Below are positions 54,841 through 63,115 of a stretch of DNA of 64,000 nucleotides, piece after piece; position 1 is the stretch's first letter, and each line of letters opens with the position of its first letter. The position numbers and the translations under genes are program-made. The notes beneath the pieces are model-generated. The model was given only the letters and a program-made list of their open reading frames with translations. It was not told the origin of the DNA and made no database searches. This stretch comes from Fulvivirga sediminis. Its GTDB lineage: Bacteria; Bacteroidota; Bacteroidia; Cytophagales; Cyclobacteriaceae. The stretch is from positions 186,001 to 250,000 of the forward strand of contig NZ_JAESIY010000009.1 of the NCBI RefSeq assembly GCF_016757215.1. The letters are read 5' to 3'.

Positions 54841-56004
54841 TTAATAAATAAACTCTCCTTTATCACTAGTAATGGTCAATTTCTTCTGATCAGCAGCCTC
54901 AACTCTACCAATAATTTGAGCCGGAATATTGAAGCTCTTAGCTATATCAATAATAGACTGAGCATGCTTTTCACTAACATACAACTCCAGGCGGTGCCCC
55001 ATATTAAATACTTTATACATTTCTTTCCAGTCAGTGCCACTTTCTTCTTGTATTACCCTGAAAAGCGGAGGAATTTCCAGCAGATTATCTTTTATAATAT
55101 GCAGGTTATCCACAAAATGCAACACTTTAGTTTGGGCACCTCCACTACAATGAACCATTCCATGAATCTCTGATCTCATCTCTTTGAAAACTTGAGCCAT
55201 TACCGGAGCATAAGTACGGGTAGGTGACAGCACCAACTTACCCATATCTAACGGCGCACCTTCAACGGTATCTGTGAGTTTATACTTACCAGTGAAAACA
55301 AGATCATGTGGAACATTAGGGTCGTAACTCTCAGGATATTTTTCTGAATAGCTTTTATGAAATACATCATGGCGAGCTGAAGTAAGTCCATTACTTCCCA
55401 TACCTCCATTATATTCTGTTTCATATGTAGTTTGACCATATGAGGCCAGACCTACGATTACATCACCACTCTGGATATTGGCATTGTCAATTACATCAGA
55501 CCTTTTAATTCTGGCTGTAACGGTACTATCTACCACTACAGTTCGTACTAAATCTCCCAGATCTGCCGTTTCTCCACCAGTGCTTATAATATCCACTCCG
55601 TTATCACGCAGCATTTGAAGCACCTCCTCAGTACCGTTTATAAGTGCGGCAAGCACTTCTCCTGGAATTAGGTTTTTATTTCTACCAATAGTAGAAGATA
55701 GTAAAATATTATCGAGAGCTCCGACACAAATGAGGTCATCAATATTCATGATGATGGCATCCTGAGCAATGCCTTTCCAAACAGACATGTCACCTGTTTC
55801 TTTCCAATATAAATAAGCTAAAGAAGATTTAGTGCCAGCTCCATCAGCATGCATTATGTTGCAATACTGATCATCATTACCCAAAAAGTCTTTCACTATC
55901 TTACAAAAAGCCTTTGGATATAGCCCTTTATCAATGTTTTTGATGGCATTGTGTACATCTTCTTTAGAGGCAGAAACGCCTCTTTGTGCATAACGGTCGC
56001 TCAT
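54841..56004 (-). CDS. purM: Phosphoribosylformylglycinamidine cyclo-ligase
   Basis: 388 residues, the long form typical of Bacteroidota. GAGTKSSLAYLYW and NMHADGAG near the N terminus; NIDDLICVGA; GGETADLGDLVRTVVVDS; MVHCSGGAQTKVLHF. It closes the imidazole ring in purine synthesis, using ATP. The ATG at 56004 (MSDRYAQRG) is preferred over an in-frame TTG at 56013. A clear promoter lies just upstream. Confidence 0.93.
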   Translation of the reverse strand: MSDRYAQRGVSASKEDVHNAIKNIDKGLYPKAFCKIVKDFLGNDDQYCNIMHADGAGTKSSLAYLYWKETGDMSVWKGIAQDAIIMNIDDLICVGALDNILLSSTIGRNKNLIPGEVLAALINGTEEVLQMLRDNGVDIISTGGETADLGDLVRTVVVDSTVTARIKRSDVIDNANIQSGDVIVGLASYGQTTYETEYNGGMGSNGLTSARHDVFHKSYSEKYPESYDPNVPHDLVFTGKYKLTDTVEGAPLDMGKLVLSPTRTYAPVMAQVFKEMRSEIHGMVHCSGGAQTKVLHFVDNLHIIKDNLLEIPPLFRVIQEESGTDWKEMYKVFNMGHRLELYVSEKHAQSIIDIAKSFNIPAQIIGRVEAADQKKLTITSDKGEFIY

Positions 56005-56032
56005 ATAACCCAATCAGTTAAAATAAAGATCA

Positions 56033-56062
56033 CAAAAATAAGAAAACTGTCAGCTAGATCAA
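56033..56062 (-). promoter_or_regulatory. Bacteroidota-type promoter of purM
   Basis: Minus-strand -7 TATTTTTG (56033-56040), perfect TAnnTTTG; -33 TTG at 56060-56062; spacer 19. Predicted start near 56026, about 22 bases before the ATG. No recognisable purine operator. Confidence 0.62.
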
Positions 56063-56128
56063 TTGAAAGAGATGATTATGTTGAAAAGAGCAAAACATCT
56101 AATTATTTTAAATTAATCTAAATAAATA

Positions 56129-56159
56129 TTGTGGTAAGATTAAGTTCCATGTATGTTTG
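56129..56159 (+). promoter_or_regulatory. Bacteroidota-type promoter of the TonB siderophore receptor
   Basis: TTG at 56129-56131, 20-base spacer, -7 TATGTTTG at 56152-56159. It overlaps the first codons of the longer possible reading frame, so the real start of the protein must be downstream (56199). No clear Fur box seen. Confidence 0.62.
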
Positions 56160-56198
56160 TCCTTATTTATAATAATTCTAAATATAAAAACCTTAACC

Positions 56199-58559
56199 AT
56201 GAAAAGAATTTTTACTGCATTAGTGTTGTTAGCTTCAGTGCTCAACTTTGCCGTAGCACAGGAAAACAGAGGCACGGTGAAAGGAGAGGTTCAAACAGCA
56301 GATGGGAAACCTGCAGCCTATGTGAACCTTGTATTAAATAACACCACCATGGGTGCCGTTACCAAAGAAAATGGCAGTTTTACTTTAAGCGCTCCAGCAG
56401 GTGATTATGTACTTATTATATCCTCGATCGGCTTAAAGAAAAAAGAATTAGCTATTAGTGTAAAAAGTGGAGAAACTATTGCGTTACCAACCATAACCCT
56501 TGAGGAGTCTATTCAGCAATTGCAAGATGTAATTGTGCAAGGCCAAGGGGAAGATTACAATATAGAAGTGCCATCATCCGCTCTAAGAATCACCACTCCA
56601 TTACTGGAAACACCCCAGAACGTTCAGGTAATTTCTAAAACGGCGATTAAGGATCAGCAGATAATAGACATGCTCGAAGGAGTAAGCAGAAATGTATCTG
56701 GTGTTCAAATGATAGAACATTGGGGTAATTTCGCTAGAATTAACATGCGAGGATTCCGCATACCTGCGATGCGCAACGGTGTTAATCTTGAAAGCTCGTG
56801 GGGGCCACTGACTGAAGATATGTCAATAGTAGATCGTATTGAGTTTGTAAAAGGCCCTGCAGGATTTATGATGGCCGCAGGAGAGCCTGGCGGATTCTAT
56901 AATGTGGTTACGAAGAAGCCAATTCTTAATCAATCTAACGAAATATCATTAATGACCGGCAGTTTTAACACATTAAGGGCAGCTGTAGATGTTGGAGGTA
57001 AACTTAACAATAACAAAAAACTGCTTTACAGATTAAACCTGATGGGGTCATCCAAAGACTCACATAGGGACTTTGAATTTAACGATAGGTATACAATTGC
57101 TCCATCATTAAAATATTCCTTTAACGATAACACCAGCCTTACTGCAGAATATACTTTACAATACTCCAAGATACTCGCATTGGGATCCGCTTATGTTTTT
57201 TCAAACAATCTGGCGGACCTACCTCGAGATTTTAGCATAGGAGAACCCAATATTGACCCTACGGTTATGAGAGAAAACAGTGTATTTCTAAATCTTAATC
57301 ACAGGCTGGATGAAAACTGGCAACTCACAGCACAATTAGCTTATTTGAATTATAATCAAGAAGGTAGCTCATTTTGGTATGAAAAAATAAGCCCAGAAGG
57401 CAACCTTACCAGGACGATGAACTCCGCTGATGCCCTAACCTTAGTGAAATCTGGACAAGTTTATCTAAACGGTGAAGTAGAAACAGGAGTTGTTCATCAT
57501 AGAATACTTGCTGGACTAGATGTTAATCAAAAAAATTATTGGGGAGACTATTTCCAAAAGCAGTACTTAGGTGACTCAACATTTAACATATACAACCCTG
57601 TTCACAAAGTTCCTATGAGTCAGATACCTTCTTTCGATAGAAGTGAGGATATAAGAGTAAGAGCGGGACAAACCGATGCACCTGCCATAAGTGAATCAAA
57701 TATTACAGCTCTTTATGCACAAGATGAACTAGGTTTCTTAGAAAATAAACTAAGACTAACATTAGCCCTGAGGTATACCTCTTTTAATGGAAATACCAAT
57801 GGTAATTCTATGGATAGAGAGAAGCTTACCCCTAGAGTAGGTCTAAGTGCTTCTCTAACGGAAAACACTACCGTATACGCTCTGTTTGACCAATCTTTCT
57901 TGCCCCAGACCAGCATTGATATCAAAGGAAAACAACTGGACCCTGAAGAATCATCGGATATAGAATTTGGAATCAAAAGAAGCTGGGCCGAAGGAAAATG
58001 GAGTTCTTCCTTAACCTATTATACAATCAACAAAGAGAACTTTGCGAATCCTATATATAGGGCTGATGGCACTTCATATGCTATTCCTATCGACAACATA
58101 CAATCCCAAGGATTTGAATTTGATGTGCAAGGAGAAATAGTTACTGGTCTCAACTTGATTCTAAATTATGCCAACACCAATGTGGAAGTAGATGAATTCA
58201 AACAATCACCAGAATCTGAAGGAACAAGAATAGCAGGACATGCTAAGCACCTGACTAATGGATGGTTAAAATATACTTTCCATAAAAATACATTGAAAGG
58301 ACTAGGCGTTTCTGTAGGCTACCAATATCAGGTAGACCGCTCTTCTTGGAACTGGGGGGCAGAAAATGAAGCCTTATTACCTGATTATTTCAGACTGGAC
58401 GCAGCATTGAGCTGGCAAAACGATAAAATGAGGGTAGGCCTAAACGTTAATAATATCCTTGACGAGTATTTATATTCGGGTGCAGGATACGCCACTGGAT
58501 ATTACTGGCAAACGGAACCTGGTACTAACTTTAGGTTAAATGTAGCTTATTCTTTTTAA
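56199..58559 (+). CDS. TonB-dependent siderophore receptor
   Basis: 786 residues from ATG 56199 (MKRIFTALVLLASVLNFAVAQ signal peptide); a longer frame from 56157 overlaps the promoter. CarboxypepD-like repeat about 25-105 (KGEVQTADGKPAAYVNLVL, GDYVLIISSIGL), plug about 135-240 (ALRITTPLLETPQNVQVIS, INMRGFRIPAMRNGVN, RIEFVKGPAGFM), barrel ending in FRLNVAYSF. The plug and GVN/GPAGFM signatures belong to the FhuE/siderophore group. Imports ferric siderophores. Single gene, bidirectional terminator follows. Confidence 0.93.
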   Translation: MKRIFTALVLLASVLNFAVAQENRGTVKGEVQTADGKPAAYVNLVLNNTTMGAVTKENGSFTLSAPAGDYVLIISSIGLKKKELAISVKSGETIALPTITLEESIQQLQDVIVQGQGEDYNIEVPSSALRITTPLLETPQNVQVISKTAIKDQQIIDMLEGVSRNVSGVQMIEHWGNFARINMRGFRIPAMRNGVNLESSWGPLTEDMSIVDRIEFVKGPAGFMMAAGEPGGFYNVVTKKPILNQSNEISLMTGSFNTLRAAVDVGGKLNNNKKLLYRLNLMGSSKDSHRDFEFNDRYTIAPSLKYSFNDNTSLTAEYTLQYSKILALGSAYVFSNNLADLPRDFSIGEPNIDPTVMRENSVFLNLNHRLDENWQLTAQLAYLNYNQEGSSFWYEKISPEGNLTRTMNSADALTLVKSGQVYLNGEVETGVVHHRILAGLDVNQKNYWGDYFQKQYLGDSTFNIYNPVHKVPMSQIPSFDRSEDIRVRAGQTDAPAISESNITALYAQDELGFLENKLRLTLALRYTSFNGNTNGNSMDREKLTPRVGLSASLTENTTVYALFDQSFLPQTSIDIKGKQLDPEESSDIEFGIKRSWAEGKWSSSLTYYTINKENFANPIYRADGTSYAIPIDNIQSQGFEFDVQGEIVTGLNLILNYANTNVEVDEFKQSPESEGTRIAGHAKHLTNGWLKYTFHKNTLKGLGVSVGYQYQVDRSSWNWGAENEALLPDYFRLDAALSWQNDKMRVGLNVNNILDEYLYSGAGYATGYYWQTEPGTNFRLNVAYSF

Positions 58560-58575
58560 GAAGCTTTTGCCTTAA

Positions 58576-58616
58576 AAAAAGAGAGCCATTCTGAAAATCA
58601 GAATGGCTCTCTTTTT
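58576..58616. terminator. Bidirectional terminator between the TonB receptor and PorE-like gene
   Basis: Perfect 19-base arms (58576-58594 and 58598-58616) with a 3-base loop; AAAAA at the left and TTTTT at the right give a T tract on both strands. It closes the convergent genes. Confidence 0.85.
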
Positions 58617-58627
58617 CTCTTTCTTAT

Positions 58628-60622
58628 CTATAAATCTCCGTCGTCATCAAAAAAGCGATCTTCATAAAATTCATCATCACTTTTCTTCGGCTTACCAAGT
58701 TCTAAAATCTTAAATTCTGTACGTCGGTTTACTTGATGTTCTTCTTCCGTCTGTGCATCTTCAATGAGCAGCTTAGACTCCCCATAACCTTTAGCTGTTA
58801 ACCGCTTCGACTCTATTCCTTGTGACACCAGATAATCTACCGCTGACTTAGCTCTACGCTGAGATAGCTTTAAGTTATACTCATCCGTTTGCCGAGCATC
58901 TGTATGAGAGCTTAATTCAATAACCAACTCAGGGTTATCATTTAAAATAGTTACCAATTTATCCAGCTCTCGTGCGGCATCTTCTCTGATATCCGACTTA
59001 TCAAGATCATAGTAGATGTTTTCTAATACAAATATTTTGTCTTTTTCTATTTTTTCTAGAACCATCAAAGTATCAAATTTCACATTGGTCACTAGCTGGG
59101 TAAGGGTATCTCTGTTTACAGAACGGCCGATAGTAGAAAATTCCTGTCTTGTAATTAGGTATTGTTCTGTACCCCCCTTCTTCTCTCCTACCAGGTTATA
59201 CCTTTCATGTTCGTATACGCGGAAACTAAATTTACCTTCTCCATCCGTTACCTTTTCATCAAGTTCCTCACCGGCGTTGTCCAAAAGTCTTACCGTTACA
59301 CCGGGTAATACGACCAAATTATCGGCGTCATCATGAGTCATGGTTACACCAGTAAGGTAGTAATTGACTATTTTCAGGTTAGGGTCCTCATTCACGAAAG
59401 TATAAATATCATCATCTCCTTTACCACCTTCCCTGTTAGAAGAGAAAAAACCACGATCCGCTCTAAATAAAAACAGGCCAAAGTCATCAGCCGTTGTGTT
59501 CATTGGCTCTCCCAGATTTTCTATGGTAGTCTTTCCATTTTGTCTTTTAGCTATAAAGAGATCTAAGCCTCCAAATCCTGCATGACCATCACTGGCGAAA
59601 TACATAAAACCCTCGTCTGACACAAAAGGAAACATTTCATTACCCGCAGAATTAATAGTTGGCCCCAAATTAGTAACTCGGTAAAATCTTCCTCTGGAAT
59701 TTCGTCTAGCAGAATAAATATCTGTACCTCCATAGCCACCAGGTCTATTACTAGCAAAATAAAGCGTTTGCCCATCACGGCTAAAGGCTGGTGTACTATC
59801 CCAATAGCCAGGATTATTAATTGTTAACATTCTAGGCTCTGTCCAGGTACCATTTCGATTGCTGGCTATGTACAAGTTTACATCTGCCGTTCCTTTCCTT
59901 TTACCAGAATTGCCTCGAGCAAATACCATAGTTTTGCCATCAGGACTGAAAGTGACTGAACCTTCATTAATATCAAAATTATTAATAAGCTCTCCCAAAC
60001 CTTCAATAGTAGTAGTATCTACATTGGCGCCTTTAGTTTTAACTTTATATATATTACTAAAAGGTGTTCCGGTGGCTTTATATATTTTATTATCGTCTCG
60101 CGAGCTGCTGAAGTAAAGCTCACCATCATTATAAACTGGTGCATAATCAGCTTGATTTGAGTTAATTTCTTCAAGGTTTTTGACTTTGAAAAAACTATCA
60201 CTCCGCCGAATATCATCAATGCTATTAAGATTACTAATCTCCTCTTCGCCCCTTGCTCTGTATTTCTCCTCCACTACATTTTCCAAATGCTCATTAACCT
60301 GCTCTCTCGCCTGCTCGTATTTTCCATTGGCTTTAAGAGAAAAGGCATAAAATAATCTAATGGAGTCGTTATCTAGTCCATTATCGAGTGCTTTCTTGTA
60401 GTACGGTTCCGCCTCATCGAGCCGATTTGATTGCCGGTAGCTGTCTGCCACAAAGAAGTTAGCTACAGGATCAGAAGCATCTTTCTTCAGAGCACGGTTA
60501 TAGATTTCGATGGTAGATTCAAACTCTCCATTGCTAAAAGCTTTATTGGCTTTTTTCTCAAGACTACAAGAAACTATAACTAAGGTGAGTAATAGGGTTA
60601 GAAGTTTAGTATTAGCACTCAT
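58628..60622 (-). CDS. PorE-like lipoprotein: TPR, beta-propeller, carboxypeptidase-like and OmpA domains
   Basis: 664 residues. Lipobox VIVSC (Cys 19); TPR helices about 22-130; PD40 beta-propeller repeats about 150-400 (GSVTFSPDGKTMVFARG, WDSTPAFSRDGQTLYFASNRPG, FPFVSDEGFMYFASDG); a carboxypeptidase-regulatory-like beta domain about 415-505; and OmpA C-terminal peptidoglycan-binding domain about 540-650 (YYDLDKSDIREDAARELDKL, SHTDARQTDEYNLKLSQRRA, GYGES). This is the domain order of the T9SS protein PorE, which ties the apparatus to peptidoglycan. Paralogues with other roles exist, so T9SS assignment is likely but unproven. Acidic tail at the end. Confidence 0.85.
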   Translation of the reverse strand: MSANTKLLTLLLTLVIVSCSLEKKANKAFSNGEFESTIEIYNRALKKDASDPVANFFVADSYRQSNRLDEAEPYYKKALDNGLDNDSIRLFYAFSLKANGKYEQAREQVNEHLENVVEEKYRARGEEEISNLNSIDDIRRSDSFFKVKNLEEINSNQADYAPVYNDGELYFSSSRDDNKIYKATGTPFSNIYKVKTKGANVDTTTIEGLGELINNFDINEGSVTFSPDGKTMVFARGNSGKRKGTADVNLYIASNRNGTWTEPRMLTINNPGYWDSTPAFSRDGQTLYFASNRPGGYGGTDIYSARRNSRGRFYRVTNLGPTINSAGNEMFPFVSDEGFMYFASDGHAGFGGLDLFIAKRQNGKTTIENLGEPMNTTADDFGLFLFRADRGFFSSNREGGKGDDDIYTFVNEDPNLKIVNYYLTGVTMTHDDADNLVVLPGVTVRLLDNAGEELDEKVTDGEGKFSFRVYEHERYNLVGEKKGGTEQYLITRQEFSTIGRSVNRDTLTQLVTNVKFDTLMVLEKIEKDKIFVLENIYYDLDKSDIREDAARELDKLVTILNDNPELVIELSSHTDARQTDEYNLKLSQRRAKSAVDYLVSQGIESKRLTAKGYGESKLLIEDAQTEEEHQVNRRTEFKILELGKPKKSDDEFYEDRFFDDDGDL

Positions 60623-60710
60623 TTAAATTCAGACTTTGACTAAAGTTATAATTAATTGACTTTAATCGTATAACGATATAACGTTTATTTTATGACAGAT
60701 AATGCGTAAA

Positions 60711-61193
60711 TTAGAAATAACGGCTGATCCAAGTGGCTTCTGCCGGAACCATCCATTTTGACTCTAATTCCTTTTTATTACTAACCGTATTATTGAAAGT
60801 AATCGTTTCCTTTTTAATCACCCCGTCTTGCACACTCTCTTTTAACTTGTTTAATGACTCCACATAAATCTCATCATTAAGTAAGAAGGCCACTTTGGTG
60901 CGATCAAAAAAGCTAATACCTAATTGCTTTTCCAACTCCTGCACCATATGCACCGAACTATCTATAGAACATCCGCTGGCTTTTGTATAATCCTCATCTG
61001 CCGCTAACACTAAAAAGCGATTATGAAATATTTTAGCAGAGCACTTCATTGGAGATCCATGAGCAGCCCAGCCTTCACAAAAGACCTTTGCCCTACTTTC
61101 CACCACTTGCTTTTCTTCTGAGCTTAATTCCTTGCCTGTTTGGTATATCCAAACACGAGCATTTTCTGATAATTCTTCGAATGATACTAGCAT
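60711..61193 (-). CDS. Conserved soluble protein of unknown function (160 aa)
   Basis: Resembles a family that Bacteroidota annotations commonly label ABC transporter ATPase, without any Walker motif here. Conserved-looking parts: ARVWIYQTGKEL, VFCEGWAAHGSPMKCSAKI, HNRFLVLAADEDYTKASGCSID, and KWMVPAEATWISRYF. Contains four Cys but no zinc finger spacing. Function unknown; a label of ATPase is not supported by the sequence. Confidence 0.78.
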   Translation of the reverse strand: MLVSFEELSENARVWIYQTGKELSSEEKQVVESRAKVFCEGWAAHGSPMKCSAKIFHNRFLVLAADEDYTKASGCSIDSSVHMVQELEKQLGISFFDRTKVAFLLNDEIYVESLNKLKESVQDGVIKKETITFNNTVSNKKELESKWMVPAEATWISRYF

Positions 61194-61353
61194 AAAAACA
61201 AATTTATAGAATAAAAACCAAAAGCATAATTATTAAGTTCTTCGTATTTTATTACGTCTAAGCATTCTAACCATCGAAACGACTATTATATCTGGAATAT
61301 AACAATAACTTCATCCATTCTTTTTAATTTTCTGATTTTACAACGATTGAATA

Positions 61354-61959
61354 ATGAAATACGCACTCATTTATATGATTTTGCTCTTATCCGCCAATAT
61401 TACCCTTATCAATGCGGGCTATGCGCAAGTAAGAGATCAACGCGTAACGATATATAAGTATAATCCTGAAGAAAAAGACAGTACTCTAATAGCTACAAGA
61501 ATATATATAGGAGACTCACTCATAAGCGAATCTGGTAAGTTTTACTGGTCTCTTCCTATAAAAAGTGAATTTATTGATGAGACCATAATAGATGCGGCCC
61601 GTGAACAAAATCCTTACGAAAGTTTCGACTCTTTACTCTGTGAAACAGGAGGAGCCAGCGCTTGGAACAAATATGAAATTAGTTTTGACGAAAAGAAACG
61701 GCCGAAAATGGCCTATCATTACAAAGCTTATTATGAAAAATATGATGACGAAGGTAATGCCTATTATGCTGAGAGTCCTGATTATACTCTAGGTGAAAAA
61801 ATAATTTTTATTTATACCAAACATGGCTATGTTGAGAAGGCTTATGCTAATGATCAACTGATCGAAAAAATTGAAAAATACTATGGCACGAATGGTAAGC
61901 TGATCAAAGAGCGGTGGAAGGCCTATGATGAGTACAACTATTTAATTATATACCATTAA
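61354..61959 (+). CDS. Secreted protein of unknown function
   Basis: 201 residues. Signal peptide MKYALIYMILLLSANITLINAGYAQ; mature part rich in Tyr, Lys and Asp with repeating Y-x-x-x-Y-E-K and GY patterns (AYYEKYDDEGNAYYAE, YYGTNGKLIKERWKAYDEYN), which loosely recalls MORN-like or antitoxin-YwqK-like repeats but too weak to assign. 34 bases before the next gene, so probably cotranscribed. Confidence 0.68.
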   Translation: MKYALIYMILLLSANITLINAGYAQVRDQRVTIYKYNPEEKDSTLIATRIYIGDSLISESGKFYWSLPIKSEFIDETIIDAAREQNPYESFDSLLCETGGASAWNKYEISFDEKKRPKMAYHYKAYYEKYDDEGNAYYAESPDYTLGEKIIFIYTKHGYVEKAYANDQLIEKIEKYYGTNGKLIKERWKAYDEYNYLIIYH

Positions 61960-61993
61960 CTGATTAATCTTCTGTCTGATTAAAACATTATTA

Positions 61994-63082
61994 ATGAATT
62001 TATTTAAGTCTCTATTCAATAAAAAAGGTACTATTAATAATCCTTATGAAAACTTCTGGGCGTGGTTTAAGAAAGAAGAATCGTCATTTTACCGGGTCAT
62101 TAAAGAAGGAGGAGATATAGAAGCAAAAGTATTTGATAAGTTGACGCCACAACTCAATCAAGTACATGAGGGCATCTGGCTTTTAGTAGGAATGCAAAAT
62201 GATGATAACGCCGAACTTATACTCACAGCTGATGGCTTTGTGAAAAACATTGTTTTTGTAGAGGAACTGGTGGCAGCTGCTCCTACTATTCCTAACTGGA
62301 AAATAACAGCCCTGAAACCACCCAACGAAGAGCCGCTCTCTGTAAAAGTAGATGATTACACTTTTGATGAAAATACGCTAAGCTTTTATGCACAGGAACA
62401 TCCTGATAAACCTGATCTTATAGATATATATATAACGCACACAAATCTCACTGAAGAAAATAAAGACTTGATTAGTCAGGGGGTTTTTCTTTCTATAGAT
62501 AACTACCTGGGTGAGTTAAATACTACTACTTTAATGGATCATATCTCTCTAATCAATCCTCAGGAAGCCACCAAAGAACTTATCCCATTTCACAAACTTA
62601 AAAGTTATTTGGTTTGGCGAGAAAAAGAATTTGTAGAGAAATATAGAGGGAGCCGGCATCACACCGAAGGAGATCACTATTCCGTGCTGGAGGGCTCCTT
62701 AGAAAATGGCTTGCCATGGGTAGCCGCAGTAAATATGGACCTACTCCATTGGGACGCTAAAGCATCACACCCATGGATAACCAACATTGTTATTGAATTT
62801 ATCCCCCAAAGCAATGGATTTCCTGACAAGCAGACATATACCTTGCTTGATAAAGTGGAAGATAACATAATGAGTCTACTCAAGGATCATGAGGGTTATT
62901 TAAACATAGGCCGAGAAACCGCTAATGGAGGCCGACAGATATATTTTGCCTGTGAAGATTTCAGAAAACCGGCCAAAGTGCTCGATAGCCTTCAAAAGGA
63001 AAATATCCCTGAACTAAAAGTGGCCTATGAAATTTATAAAGACAAGTATTGGCAAACCTTTGACCACTTCAGCACCACATAA
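61994..63082 (+). CDS. Cytoplasmic protein with DUF695-like region
   Basis: 362 residues with no signal peptide or membrane helix. The C-terminal half contains ENGLPWVAAVNMDLLHWDAK, HPWITNIVIEFIPQ and GYLNIGRETANGGRQIYFACEDFRKP, the arrangement I associate with DUF695-type proteins of unknown function. The N-terminal half (SFYRVIKEGGDIEAKVFDKL, GIWLLVGMQNDDNAEL) may be a related copy. Function unknown. Followed by a bidirectional terminator. Confidence 0.7.
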   Translation: MNLFKSLFNKKGTINNPYENFWAWFKKEESSFYRVIKEGGDIEAKVFDKLTPQLNQVHEGIWLLVGMQNDDNAELILTADGFVKNIVFVEELVAAAPTIPNWKITALKPPNEEPLSVKVDDYTFDENTLSFYAQEHPDKPDLIDIYITHTNLTEENKDLISQGVFLSIDNYLGELNTTTLMDHISLINPQEATKELIPFHKLKSYLVWREKEFVEKYRGSRHHTEGDHYSVLEGSLENGLPWVAAVNMDLLHWDAKASHPWITNIVIEFIPQSNGFPDKQTYTLLDKVEDNIMSLLKDHEGYLNIGRETANGGRQIYFACEDFRKPAKVLDSLQKENIPELKVAYEIYKDKYWQTFDHFSTT

Positions 63083-63112
63083 AAAAGGCCTGTGTCCTCC
63101 ACAGGCCTTTTT
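63081..63112. terminator. Bidirectional terminator after the DUF695-like gene
   Basis: Arms AAAAAGGCCTGTG (63082-63094) and CACAGGCCTTTTT (63100-63112), loop of 5 bases, T tract on both strands. It serves both the DUF695-like gene and the amidohydrolase gene that converges here. Confidence 0.85.
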
Positions 63113-63115
63113 CTA

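Noticed and set aside
61199-61206. TAAATTTG match (minus) just upstream of the 160-aa unknown gene
   Set aside because: The transcript start would fall on the ATG and no -33 TTG lies at 17-23 bases.
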